Assembly: GCF_001429625.1 (NCBI RefSeq)
Contig: NZ_LMSU01000001.1
Span: 253,498 to 317,497 of the forward strand
Length of the DNA stretch: 64,000 nucleotides
Direction: 5' to 3'
Origin: Nocardioides sp. Soil805
Lineage (GTDB): Bacteria > Actinomycetota > Actinomycetes > Propionibacteriales > Nocardioidaceae
The notes beneath the pieces are model-generated. The model was not told the DNA's origin, did not search any database, and saw only the letters and a program-made list of their open reading frames with translations. The position numbers and the translations under genes were made by a program. Of the stretch, positions 46,097-54,851 are shown piece after piece (position 1 is the first letter of the stretch; every line of letters begins with the position of its first letter).

Positions 46097-46516
46097 ATGC
46101 GCGAGATCATCTCGGACGTCGCCGTGGACGTGACGATGTACTGCCGGGACCTCGACGGCCAGTGCTACGAGCTGGACGCCGTCCTCGGGTACGCCCGCTC
46201 CGACGCCTTCGCCGTCACCATGACGTTCGGCGACGTCGACCCCCTGGTCACCTGGACCTTCGGTCGCGACCTGCTGATGCGCGGCATCACCCACCCGATC
46301 GGTGAGGGTGACGTGCGGATCTGCCCGTCGCTCAACGACGACGGCGTCGCGATCGTCCAGATCGAGCTCTGCAGCCCCGACGGGCACCTGCTCCTCGAGA
46401 CCCGCACCGACGACATCACCCACTTCATCGGGCGCACCGTCGACGTGTGCCCGCCGGGTGTCGAGGCCGAGCACCTCGACGTCGACCAGATGATCGCGCA
46501 GCTGCTGGAGATCTGA
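46097..46516 (+). CDS. SsgA-family sporulation/cell division regulator-like protein
   Basis: A 139-residue SsgA/SsgB-like protein. The pattern VDVTMYCRD, YARSDAFAVTMTFG, VTWTFGRDLLMRGI, GEGDVRICPS and LLLETRTDDITHFI follows the family from end to end. In streptomycetes SsgB recruits FtsZ to future septa; non-sporulating actinobacteria carry SsgB-like proteins of less clear role. GGAG lies seven bases before the ATG at 46097. It converges with the ABC exporter. Confidence 0.88.
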   Translation: MREIISDVAVDVTMYCRDLDGQCYELDAVLGYARSDAFAVTMTFGDVDPLVTWTFGRDLLMRGITHPIGEGDVRICPSLNDDGVAIVQIELCSPDGHLLLETRTDDITHFIGRTVDVCPPGVEAEHLDVDQMIAQLLEI

Positions 46517-46517
46517 C

Positions 46518-46549
46518 CCCGGCTCCCGACCTCGGTGGTCGGAGCCGGG
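46518..46549. terminator. Bidirectional terminator between ssgA and the ABC exporter
   Basis: CCCGGCTCC pairs with GGAGCCGGG and GACC with GGTC, with one bulged C and a TCGGT loop. It sits two bases after the ssgA stop and 13 before the convergent exporter stop. Confidence 0.78.
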
Positions 46550-46562
46550 CTCGCGACCGGTG

Positions 46563-48383
46563 TCAGTGCGTGTCGTGCTGGGCCACCCACGAGGCGTGGA
46601 GCCCGGCGTACACCGTGCCCGCCTGGGTGACGAGCTCGCGGTGCGGGCCCCGCTGCACCACGCGGCCCCGGTCCACCACGATCACCTCGTCGGCCTGCTC
46701 GGCCGTCGAGAGCCGGTGGGCGATCGTCACCGACGTGCGTGACTGCATGAGCCGTTCCAGCGCGAGCCCGATGCGCATCTCGAGCTGGGGGTCGACGGCG
46801 CTGGTGGCCTCGTCGAGCACCAGCAGGTCGGGGTCGGCGAGGTGGGCGCGCAGCAGAGCCACCAGCTGGCGCTCCCCGGCCGACAGCGACTCGCCGCGCT
46901 GGCCCACCCGGGTCGCGAGCCCACCCGGCAGGGCGTCGAGCCAGTCGCGCAGCCCGAGCTCGTCGGCCGAAGCGAGGATGTCCTTCTCCGTCGCGTCGAG
47001 CTTGCCGTAGCGCACGTTGGCCGCCAGCGAGTCGTCGAAGAGGAACCCTTCCTGGGGGACCAGGACGACGCTGCGGCGCAACGAGGCCGGCGCGATGCGG
47101 CGTACGTCGAGACCGTCCAGCAGGACGGCGCCCTCGACCGGGTCCATGAGTCGCGTCAGCAGCTTGGCGAAGGTCGACTTGCCCGAACCCGTCTCCCCCA
47201 CGATCGCGATCCGGGTGCCGGCGTCGATGTGCAGGGAGACGTCGGAGAGCACCGACGGACCGCCGGGGTAGGCGAACGTGACGTCGTCGAAGGTCACGTC
47301 GATCGGTCCCCGCGGCAGCACCTCGGCGTCCGGGCCGGGGTCGACGAGGTCGGCCGGCGTCTCCAGGATGCCGATCACGCGACGCCAGCTCACGATCGCG
47401 TTCTGCGCGTCGGTGAGGATCTGGGTGCCCATCTGCACCGGACCGACGAACAGGGTCACCAGGAAGGCGAAGGCGAGCACCTTGCCGGCCGTCATGTCGG
47501 AGGTGAAGCCCAGGAGCACGCCCACGATGAGCACGCCGGCGTTGGCCAGCCCGGCCGAGATCCCGCCGAGGGAGAACGACACGACGGTGAACTTCTGGGC
47601 CCGCGTGCTGGCCGACTTGAAGTCGTCGATGGCCGAGTCGATGCGGTGCTGGGTGCGGTCCTCGACGGCGTACGAGCGCACGGTCGCGGCGCCGACCACC
47701 GGCTCGGAGATGGCGCCGAGCAGCACGCCCACCTGGTGACGGACGACGCCGTAGGCCTCCGAGAGCTTGCGCTGGAAGTAGCGGATCGAGATGAAGAGCG
47801 GTGCGAAGCACAGCCACACGACCAGGGCGAGCTGCCAGCTGTAGATGACCATGATCACGGTGGCGACCAGCATCTGGCCGATGCTGACCACGAAGATCAG
47901 GCCGCCGAACACGAGGAACTGGCTCACCTGGTCGACGTCGCTGGTGACCCGGGAGACCAGCGCACCGCGGCGCTCGGTGTTCTGGGTGAGCAGCGGCAGG
48001 TCGTGGACGTGGCGGAAGGCCTTGACGCGCAACGTGGCGAGGCCGCGCTCGGAGGTGGAGAACAGCCTGCTGGTCATCGTGTACGACGCGAGGCTGGTGA
48101 TGGTGAGCACCACCGCGCAGCCGATGCCGAGCCACACGACGTACGCCAGCTCGGGCCCGTCGGGGCCGTTGAGCCCCCGGTCGAGGGTCTGCTGCACGGC
48201 GATCGGCACGACGACCTGGCCGCAGGCGGCCACGATCGCGAGGAACAGGGTGAAACGGAGGCCCTCGCTGAGCTCGGGCGAGATGCGCATGCCCCGGCGG
48301 ATGGTCTCGATGGCGCCGATGTCCTCGCCGGAGTCCATGCGGGTGCCGGCGGTGGGGTTGCGGGTCGTGGTCGTGGAGCTCAC
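46563..48383 (-). CDS. ABC exporter half-transporter with a complete ATP site
   Basis: A 606-residue type IV ABC protein: six membrane segments (residues about 35-310), then the nucleotide-binding domain with Walker A GETGSGKST, Walker B LVLDEATSAVD and H-loop TIAHRLS, all canonical. The signature is LSAGERQL instead of LSGGQRQ. Together with its neighbour, which has the opposite pattern, this fits an asymmetric heterodimeric exporter. GTG start at 48383 overlapping the upstream stop by four bases. The cargo is unknown; multidrug or lipid export is the family precedent. Confidence 0.93.
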   Translation of the reverse strand: MSSTTTTRNPTAGTRMDSGEDIGAIETIRRGMRISPELSEGLRFTLFLAIVAACGQVVVPIAVQQTLDRGLNGPDGPELAYVVWLGIGCAVVLTITSLASYTMTSRLFSTSERGLATLRVKAFRHVHDLPLLTQNTERRGALVSRVTSDVDQVSQFLVFGGLIFVVSIGQMLVATVIMVIYSWQLALVVWLCFAPLFISIRYFQRKLSEAYGVVRHQVGVLLGAISEPVVGAATVRSYAVEDRTQHRIDSAIDDFKSASTRAQKFTVVSFSLGGISAGLANAGVLIVGVLLGFTSDMTAGKVLAFAFLVTLFVGPVQMGTQILTDAQNAIVSWRRVIGILETPADLVDPGPDAEVLPRGPIDVTFDDVTFAYPGGPSVLSDVSLHIDAGTRIAIVGETGSGKSTFAKLLTRLMDPVEGAVLLDGLDVRRIAPASLRRSVVLVPQEGFLFDDSLAANVRYGKLDATEKDILASADELGLRDWLDALPGGLATRVGQRGESLSAGERQLVALLRAHLADPDLLVLDEATSAVDPQLEMRIGLALERLMQSRTSVTIAHRLSTAEQADEVIVVDRGRVVQRGPHRELVTQAGTVYAGLHASWVAQHDTH

Positions 48384-50254
48384 TGGGCACCTCCGGCGCT
48401 GCTCGGGACGGTGGCGGAGCCGGCGGCCTCTTCGTGGGCAGCCTGCTCGTAGGCGTTGACGAGCCGCGCGTAGTCGCGGTTGCGGCCGAGCAGCTCGCGG
48501 TGGGTGCCGCGGTCCGCGACCCGGCCCTCGTCGAGGTGCACCACCTCGTCGGCGAGGCCGATGGTGGCCTTGCGGTAGGCCACGACCACCAGGGTCGTGT
48601 CCGTGGAGCCGTCGCGCAGCGTCGCGAGGATGCGTGCCTCGACCTCCGGGTCCACCGCGGAGGTGGCGTCGTCGAGGATCAGCAGGCGCGGGCGCCGGAC
48701 CAGGGCCCGGGCCAGCGAGATGCGCTGGCGCTGGCCACCGGACAGCGACGTCCCCCGCTCCCCCAGCTGGGTGTCCAGGCCGTCTCCGAGCGCGGCGACG
48801 AAGCCGTCGGCCTGCGCGTCGCGCAGCGCCGCCCACACCACGTCGTCGGGGATGTCGGCCCCGAGGGTGATGTTGCCCCGGACGGTGTCGTCGAAGAGGA
48901 ACGCCGTCTGCGGGACCAGCGCGACGGCCCCGGCGAGCTCCCCGCGGGCCAGGTCGCGCAGGTCGACCCCGTCGATGCGGACCTGCCCCTCGTCGGGGTC
49001 GACCAGACGGGTGAGCAGGTTGGTCAGGGTGCTCTTGCCCGACGCGGTCTGGCCGACCAGCGCCACCGTGCGTCCCGGCTGGACGTCGAAGGTCACGCCG
49101 TCGAGCAGCCGGGTGGCGGGGTCGTAGGCGTAGTGCAGGGAGTCGACCTCCAGGACGGCGCCGCGGCCGGCCGACGGCAGCGTCGCCGCGCCGTACTCCA
49201 TGGAGCCGGTCGCGGCGATGACCGCCTCGGTGCGGCGGTAGCCCACGACCGAGCGGGGGAACTCCCCGAGCAGCCAGCCGATCGCGCGGATCGGGAAGGC
49301 CACGATGGTCAGCAGGTAGGCGACGGTGACGACGTCACCGGCGTCGGTCTGACCGGCCATGACGCGGGAGGTGCCCACGGCCAGCACGATGAGCACCCCG
49401 ATGTTGGGCAGCGACGCCAGGGTGGGGTCGAAGGCGGCCCGGATGCGGCCCGCGCGGATGTTGACGTCGCGCAGCTCGTGAGCCTTGGCGCGGAACCGGT
49501 CGGTCTCCTCGCCCTCACGGCCCAGGGTCTTGACGACCATCGCGCCGTCGAAGGACTCGTGGGCGATCTCGCTGACCTCGGCCCGCAGGGCCTGCGCGTG
49601 CGTCATGAGCGGCGACGCGAGCCGTTGGTAGGCGAGGTTGGCGACCACGACGGCCGGGAAGACCAGCAGCCCCACGAGGGCCAGGACCATGTCGGCGAGG
49701 ATCATCTGGACGACCGCGATGGCCATCATGACGACCGTCCCGAGCGCCATCGGGAGCGGTGCGATGGGCGCCCAGGCGGCCTCGACGTCGGAGTAGGCGT
49801 TGGACAGCAGCTGCCCCGTCGGGTGCCGCTGGTGCCACTCCATCGGCAGGGTGAGGTACTGCCTGGTCACGGCCCGGCGGGTGTGGGCCTGCATGCGGAA
49901 CTGCATGACCCCGGCCCCGAGCCGGCGGGCGACGATGCCCACGGCACGCAGGACCGCGACGCCCAGGAACAGCCCGAGCACCGCCCAGAGCAGGCCGGTG
50001 GCGATCTCGCCGTTCTCGAAGGCGGGGATGACGACGTGGTCGGTCGCCCAGCCCAGCACCCACGCGTCGGCGACCGTCAGCACCGCGAAGAGCACCGAGC
50101 CCAGGGTAGACAGGATGAAGATGGCGGGCTCGCGCCGGATGGCGTGGCCGAGTACGGCGAAGCCCTCCCACGTCGTGGATCCCCGGAGCTCCGCGTCCTC
50201 GCCTGCCACCTGTGTCGCCCGCCCCCTCGTCGTTCGTACCGTCGTCCTGCACAC
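48380..50254 (-). CDS. ABC exporter half-transporter with a degenerate ATP site
   Basis: The partner of the preceding protein, about 624 residues with six membrane segments. Walker A is GQTASGKST and the signature LSGGQRQR is perfect, but Walker B reads LLILDDATSAVD (Asp replaces the catalytic Glu) and the H-loop reads VVAYRKA (Tyr replaces His). Its own ATP site is therefore degenerate, as in TM287/288-type heterodimers. The start is uncertain: I use the GTG at 50254; a TTG at 50341 would add 29 residues, and no good ribosome-binding site marks either. Confidence 0.9.
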   Translation of the reverse strand: MCRTTVRTTRGRATQVAGEDAELRGSTTWEGFAVLGHAIRREPAIFILSTLGSVLFAVLTVADAWVLGWATDHVVIPAFENGEIATGLLWAVLGLFLGVAVLRAVGIVARRLGAGVMQFRMQAHTRRAVTRQYLTLPMEWHQRHPTGQLLSNAYSDVEAAWAPIAPLPMALGTVVMMAIAVVQMILADMVLALVGLLVFPAVVVANLAYQRLASPLMTHAQALRAEVSEIAHESFDGAMVVKTLGREGEETDRFRAKAHELRDVNIRAGRIRAAFDPTLASLPNIGVLIVLAVGTSRVMAGQTDAGDVVTVAYLLTIVAFPIRAIGWLLGEFPRSVVGYRRTEAVIAATGSMEYGAATLPSAGRGAVLEVDSLHYAYDPATRLLDGVTFDVQPGRTVALVGQTASGKSTLTNLLTRLVDPDEGQVRIDGVDLRDLARGELAGAVALVPQTAFLFDDTVRGNITLGADIPDDVVWAALRDAQADGFVAALGDGLDTQLGERGTSLSGGQRQRISLARALVRRPRLLILDDATSAVDPEVEARILATLRDGSTDTTLVVVAYRKATIGLADEVVHLDEGRVADRGTHRELLGRNRDYARLVNAYEQAAHEEAAGSATVPSSAGGAQ

Positions 50255-50416
50255 CGTCGTCGCGCCACCGTCGTGCGCATCGCCACCCGCGGGGTCGTCG
50301 CGCGCAGGCACGACCGCCACTGGGGAGGTTGCTCGGCGCAACCATCCCGACGGGTCAGGCTATTCCCCGCCACCGACAGCGGCCCAATCGCGCGGCCGTG
50401 CTCACGGGGTCGCCCC

Positions 50417-50422
50417 TAGGGT
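50417..50422 (+). promoter_or_regulatory. -10 element for the TIGR03085 gene
   Basis: TAGGGT ends six bases before the ATG at 50429. Confidence 0.5.
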
Positions 50423-50428
50423 GGACGC

Positions 50429-51054
50429 ATGAGCCTCGCCCGTGCAGAGCGTCACTCCCTGGCCGACACCGCGCGAGCCCTCGGCCCCGACGCCCCGACC
50501 CTGTGCGACGGGTGGGACGCCCAGGACCTGCTGGCCCACCTGCTCGTGCGCGAGCACAGCCCGCTGGGCGCCGCCGGCATCGCCCTGCCGCCCCTCGCCG
50601 GGCTCACCGAGCGCGCGATGCGGCGTACGGCGTCAGACGACTTCGAGGTCCTCGTCGAGCGCTTCCGCACCCCCGCCTCACCCCCGTCGCCCTCAAGGTG
50701 GTCGACGACCGGGTCAACCCGGTGGAGTTCTTCGTCCACCACGAGGACCTGCGCCGCGCCCAGCCGGGTTGGCAGCCGCGCGCGCTCACCCGTCACGACG
50801 AGGACGTCCTGTGGACCATGCTGCGCCTGCTCGGTCGCGGGCTCGTCGCCCGGGCCCGGGTGCCGGTCCGGATCGAACGCACCGACACCCACGAGACGGC
50901 CACCCTGCGCCGCGGCGACGAGCCGGTGACCGTCCACGGCCTGCCGAGCGAGCTGGTGCTCTTCCTGCACGGGCGCGACGAAACCTTCGGCGTCGACCTC
51001 ACCGGCCCCCTCGACCGGATCGCCCGGCTGCGCGGAGCCGAGCGGGGCATCTAG
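50429..51054 (+). pseudogene. TIGR03085-family metal-binding protein, split by a frameshift
   Basis: The first part (50429 to about 50672) reads MSLARAERHSLADTARAL, LCDGWDAQDLLAHLLVREH and LPPLAGLTERAMRR, the N-terminal half of a DinB-like TIGR03085 protein. The second half continues in the next frame (LTPVALKVVDDRVNPVEFF, VHHEDLRRAQPGW) to the stop at 51054. The frames meet at a run of five C (50670-50674); six C would restore one 209-residue protein. Either the gene is inactivated or the base is a sequencing error; the promoter-like hexamer and the second half look well preserved, which favours a recent event or an error. Confidence 0.85.
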
Positions 51055-51072
51055 CCCTCGCGCGGCCGGTCC

Positions 51073-51894
51073 CTAGACCAGCCGCAGCCGCGACAGGAAG
51101 GCACGGGTGCGTTCCTGCTGGGGGTCGCCGATCACCTGCGCCGGGCTCCCGGACTCGTGGATGACCCCGTCGTGCAGGAAGCTGACGGTGTCGGCCACGT
51201 CGCGGGCGAAGCCCATCTCGTGGGTGTTGAGGACCATGGTCACGCCGTCGGACTTGAGGTCGGTGAGGAGGTCCAGCACCTCGCCCACCAGCTCGGGGTC
51301 GAGGGCCGAGGTCACCTCGTCGAGGAGCATCAGCCGCGGGTTGGCGACCAGCGCCCGGGCGATCGCGACGCGCTGCTGCTGGCCGCCGGAGAGGTCGTCG
51401 GGCCGGGCCCCGGCCTTGGCCGCGAGGCCGACCCGGTCCAGCATCTCCAGCCCGCGGGCGTCCGCCTCGGCGCTCGCCACCCCGTGCACCTTGCGCAGCG
51501 CCAGCGTCACGTTGCCGAGCACGGTGAGGTGGGGGAAGAGGTTGTAGGCCTGGAAGACCAGGCCCATCCGGGCCCGGACCGCGTCGGCGTGCACGCGAGG
51601 GTCCGTGACGTCCTGCCCCTCGAAGGTGATGACGCCGTCGTCCACGGTCTCGAGGAGGTTGGCGCACCGCAGCAGGGTCGACTTGCCGGAGCCGCTCGCC
51701 CCGATCAGCACCGCGCACTGCCCGCGCGCGACCGACAGGTCGACGTCGCGCAGCACCACGTGGTCGCCGAACACCTTGCGCACGCCGGCCATCTCGAGCA
51801 CGAGCTCGCTCGTGCCTCGCTCGGCTCCGTCGCTCACAGCGCCCGAGGGTGAGCTCGGTCGCTCGCTCGTCCCTCGCTCGGCTCCGTCGCTCAC
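51073..51894 (-). CDS. Polar amino acid ABC transporter ATP-binding protein with duplicated repeat at the N-terminus
   Basis: A 273-residue ATPase of the GlnQ/HisP type: Walker A GASGSGKST, Q-loop LVFQAYNLFPHLT, signature LSGGQQQR, Walker B LMLLDEVTSALD (Val in place of the usual Pro or Ala), H-loop LNTHEMGFAR. The GTG at 51894 overlaps the permease stop (GTGA). The first about 32 residues contain VSDGAERGTSE twice, coded by two copies of a 37-base repeat; a second GTG at 51837 would remove the first copy. The core domain begins at LVLEMAGVRK and is complete. Confidence 0.93.
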   Translation of the reverse strand: MSDGAERGTSERPSSPSGAVSDGAERGTSELVLEMAGVRKVFGDHVVLRDVDLSVARGQCAVLIGASGSGKSTLLRCANLLETVDDGVITFEGQDVTDPRVHADAVRARMGLVFQAYNLFPHLTVLGNVTLALRKVHGVASAEADARGLEMLDRVGLAAKAGARPDDLSGGQQQRVAIARALVANPRLMLLDEVTSALDPELVGEVLDLLTDLKSDGVTMVLNTHEMGFARDVADTVSFLHDGVIHESGSPAQVIGDPQQERTRAFLSRLRLV

Positions 51895-51897
51895 AGC
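51804..51897. repeat. Two 37-base direct repeats at the permease/ATPase junction
   Basis: Copies at 51804-51840 and 51861-51897 differ at one base. The 57-base period keeps frame (19 codons). Read on the minus strand each supplies GCTGTGAGCGACGG, with a GTG start codon; the outer copy also provides the permease stop codon. Confidence 0.88.
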
Positions 51898-52766
51898 ATT
51901 CCTCCCGCGCCGTGGAAGCCCTGCTTGCGGGCGTACCGATCGGTCAGCCGCGCCATCGGGATGGTGAGGCAGATGAACAGGAAGCCCGCCACGACGTACG
52001 GCGTGTAGTTGAAGTCGCGGGCCGTCTCGATCTGGGCGGCCCGGATGGCGTCGATGACGCCGAGGACGGCGATGAGGCCGGAGTCCTTCTGCAGCGACAC
52101 CAGGTCGTTCATCAACGGCGGCAGCACCCGGCGCCACGCCTGCGGCAGGACGACGTGGCGCAGCGTCTGGGCGTAGGACAGCCCCAGGGACCGTCCCGCC
52201 AGGCGCTGGGAGGGGTGCACCGACTCGATACCGGCCCGGAAGACCTCCGCGACGTACGCCGAGTAGGACAGCACCAGGGCCGCGCACCCCCAGAAGAGCG
52301 CCGAGGTGGGCAGGCCGGTCAGGTCGAGGGCCGGGCCGCCGAAGCCGAGCAGGAAGAGCACGAGCAGCAGCGGCAGCCCGCGGAAGACGTCGACGTACAC
52401 CGTGCCGAGCAGGCGCAGCGGGAAGGCCACCGGTCCCCGGATCGTGCGCATCACCGCGATCGCGAGGCTCAGCACCACGATGACGACCGCGCAGACCACC
52501 ATCACCCGGATGTTGAGCCACAGCCCCGCCAGGACCGCCGGGAACGAGTCGACCGCCTTGTCCCAGTCGAAGTACGTCTCCTTCACCCGCTCCCACCCGG
52601 GCGAGGTGACGACCAGCGCGGCCACCACCCCGAGCAGCACGACCGTCGACGTGGCAGCGATCGCCGCGCTGCGCACCGTCTGTCGGCGCCGCCAGGCGTC
52701 CCGCTCGCGCTGGACCTCCGACGGCTGCCAGTCGGGCGGCGCGGCGTCGGCCTCCCGGGCCGACAT
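51891..52766 (-). CDS. Polar amino acid ABC transporter permease
   Basis: A 291-residue HisM/GlnP-type permease. A basic cytoplasmic N-terminus of about 45 residues leads to a first membrane segment, then SFPAVLAGLWLNIRVMVV, VDVFRGLPLLLVLFLL and the EAA loop LGLSYAQTLRHVVLPQAWRR. The ATG shares one base with the binding-protein stop (TGATG). Only one permease gene is present, so a homodimer is expected. Its last codons and stop come from the dispersed repeat. Confidence 0.93.
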   Translation of the reverse strand: MSAREADAAPPDWQPSEVQRERDAWRRRQTVRSAAIAATSTVVLLGVVAALVVTSPGWERVKETYFDWDKAVDSFPAVLAGLWLNIRVMVVCAVVIVVLSLAIAVMRTIRGPVAFPLRLLGTVYVDVFRGLPLLLVLFLLGFGGPALDLTGLPTSALFWGCAALVLSYSAYVAEVFRAGIESVHPSQRLAGRSLGLSYAQTLRHVVLPQAWRRVLPPLMNDLVSLQKDSGLIAVLGVIDAIRAAQIETARDFNYTPYVVAGFLFICLTIPMARLTDRYARKQGFHGAGGML

Positions 52767-53650
52767 CAGGAGAGCTCGGGAGCGCCCTGCTGCGCCAGCC
52801 ACTCGTCGGCGAGCTGGTCCAGGGTGCCGTCCTCGCGCAGCGCGTCGACCGCCTGCGAGACGCAGTCGGTGAGCGGGCTGTCCTTGTCGAGCACGGCGCC
52901 GAACTGCTCGACCTCGCCGTCGGGCAGCGGCAGCTGGCCGACGATCACGCCGTCGTCGAGCTGGACGGCCGTCATGTAGTAGGCGGTCGGCAGGTCGACC
53001 ACGATGCCGTCGATCTGGCCGTTCTTGAGGGCCTGGACCGCCTGGTCGTTGGTGTCGAAGGCGGCGGCCTGCTGGCTGCTGCCGATCTGGTCGCTGATCG
53101 CGTTGTAGCTCGTGGTGCCCACCTGGGCGCCGAGCTTGGCGTCGGCGAGGTCGGCGATCGAGGTGACCCCGTCGATGGGGCTGCCGGCGTTGGTGATGAC
53201 GGTCTGGCGCACGTCGTAGTAGCCGCTGGAGAAGTCGACGGCGTTGCGGCGCTCCTCGGTGATGGAGACCTGGTTGACGTCGAAGTCGAACTTCTTCTCA
53301 CCCGGGCTGACCACCGCGTTGAACGGCACGGTCACCCACTCGACCTCGTCCTCGGCGTACCCGAGCTGCTCGGCGATCGCGTAGGCGACGGCCGACTCGT
53401 AGCCCTCGCCGTTGGTGGGGTCGTCGTCGACGAACCACGGCTCGTACGCCGGGGAGTCCGTGCCGACGGTCAGCACGCCGTCGGAGCGCGTCTCGAGCGA
53501 GTCCTTGTCGCACGACGCGGCCGCGTCGGTCTCCTCGGTGGTGGAGGAGTCGGAGGCGGAGTCGGCCTCGTCGCGGGGGGCGCCACAGGCGGTCAGGAGC
53601 ACGGCCGCGGCCAGCGAGGTGGCGACGAGGGGTCGGGTCAGGGTGCGCAT
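52766..53650 (-). CDS. Amino acid ABC transporter substrate-binding lipoprotein
   Basis: A 294-residue family 3 solute-binding protein. A lipoprotein signal (VLLTACGAP, lipidated Cys at residue 22) and an acidic Ser/Thr linker precede the bilobed domain: LTVGTDSPAYEPWFVDD, FDFDVNQVSITEERRNAVDF, LGAQVGTTSYNAI and a C-terminal DQLADEWL. Family 3 proteins usually bind polar amino acids; the ligand is unknown. TACGAT lies six bases before the ATG, so it is the leaderless first gene of the importer operon. Confidence 0.94.
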   Translation of the reverse strand: MRTLTRPLVATSLAAAVLLTACGAPRDEADSASDSSTTEETDAAASCDKDSLETRSDGVLTVGTDSPAYEPWFVDDDPTNGEGYESAVAYAIAEQLGYAEDEVEWVTVPFNAVVSPGEKKFDFDVNQVSITEERRNAVDFSSGYYDVRQTVITNAGSPIDGVTSIADLADAKLGAQVGTTSYNAISDQIGSSQQAAAFDTNDQAVQALKNGQIDGIVVDLPTAYYMTAVQLDDGVIVGQLPLPDGEVEQFGAVLDKDSPLTDCVSQAVDALREDGTLDQLADEWLAQQGAPELS

Positions 53651-53656
53651 GGCGAA

Positions 53657-53662
53657 ATCGTA
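53657..53662 (-). promoter_or_regulatory. -10 element for the amino acid importer operon
   Basis: TACGAT on the minus strand ends six bases before the ATG of the binding protein. Confidence 0.5.
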
Positions 53663-53768
53663 AGTCCGCGACGGGGCACATGCGTGCCGATGCCACCGTG
53701 TGAACTCGTCGACGGTGGGTAGGAGGCCAGCCCGACGCCACCGACCAACCCACCCCACAGGGAGCACC

Positions 53769-54851
53769 ATGCCGCCGACCGCCCGGTCGTCCACCGCCCG
53801 CCCGTCCGTACGACGCCGCTCGGCCGCCGCCGGAGTGGCGACCACGGCCCTGGTCGCGGGCCTGCTGGCAGGCGCCCCGGCCGACGCCGGACGCCCCGCC
53901 CGCACGAAGACCACGGCGAGCTGGTCGAGCACCAGCACCGTGCGCGACACCCCGGTCTCGGTCACCGGCACGGTGAAGGACCGGGTCCGGGGCAGGCGCA
54001 CGGTGCGCCTCCAGCTGCGGACCGCCTCCGGGTGGCGCACCCAGGAGAAGGCCCGCACGACCAGCGCGGGCGACTACTCGTTCGCCGTCCCCACGTGGTG
54101 GACCCGCTCGGCGAAGGTCCGCGTGCTGGCCGCCCGCACGGGCCGGGCCCGCGCCGACGCCACCCGGGCCCAGCGCGTCACCGTGGTGGAGCCCTACGCC
54201 GCCGGCGGCGACCCGGCGGCGTGGGCGCACATCAGCTCCTACCCCGTGCGGCTCAACCCCTGCCAGCGGCTGACCTACCGCGTCAACGCCGCCCAGGGCC
54301 TGCCCGACCCCGCGACCGCAGAGACGCTGTCGCACGCGGCGATCGCCCGGATCTCCCAGGCCACCGGGGTGGAGTTCCGCTACCTCGGGCCCACCGGGGC
54401 GGTCTTCCAGGGTGGCGGCGGGTCTGTCCCGAAGGACACCGACGTGCTCATCTCGTGGGCCACGGACGCCGAGACGGCGCTGGACATCGGTCCCGGCACC
54501 GCCGGTCGCGGCGGGGCCGGCAAGGCCGTGTGGGGTCGCGACGCCCGCGGTCGCCGGATCGCGCTGGCTCGCAACGCAGGCGTCGTGATCGACTCGCAGA
54601 CGCCGTACATGGACGCCAGCGCGGCCCTGCACGTGCTCATGCACGAGCTCGGCCACGCGATGGGCCTCGGTCACGTGTCGGACCCGGCACAGGTGATGCA
54701 CCCGGCGTCGTATGACGTCCCCGACTACCAGTGGGGCGCCGGGGACCTCACCGGCTTCGAGAAGGTCGGGACGATGGCCGGCTGTGTCCGCCCGGACCGC
54801 CGCGGGCGCTTCAGCGCACCGGGTGGCCTGCAGCTGCCAGACCTGCCTTGA
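53769..54851 (+). CDS. Secreted zinc metalloprotease, matrixin-like
   Basis: A 360-residue exported protein. A signal peptide (about residues 1-42, basic then [14 protein letters not shown]) precedes an Ig/CarboxypepD-like domain (roughly 50-140) and a metallopeptidase domain with the zincin motif [11 protein letters not shown] near residue 295 and a Met turn in QVMHPA. Two Cys (NPCQRL and GCVRP) may form a disulfide. The ATG at 53769 has GGGAG just upstream. Its last 41 bases overlap hisF on the opposite strand. Substrate unknown. Confidence 0.85.
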   Translation: MPPTARSSTARPSVRRRSAAAGVATTALVAGLLAGAPADAGRPARTKTTASWSSTSTVRDTPVSVTGTVKDRVRGRRTVRLQLRTASGWRTQEKARTTSAGDYSFAVPTWWTRSAKVRVLAARTGRARADATRAQRVTVVEPYAAGGDPAAWAHISSYPVRLNPCQRLTYRVNAAQGLPDPATAETLSHAAIARISQATGVEFRYLGPTGAVFQGGGGSVPKDTDVLISWATDAETALDIGPGTAGRGGAGKAVWGRDARGRRIALARNAGVVIDSQTPYMDASAALHVLMHELGHAMGLGHVSDPAQVMHPASYDVPDYQWGAGDLTGFEKVGTMAGCVRPDRRGRFSAPGGLQLPDLP

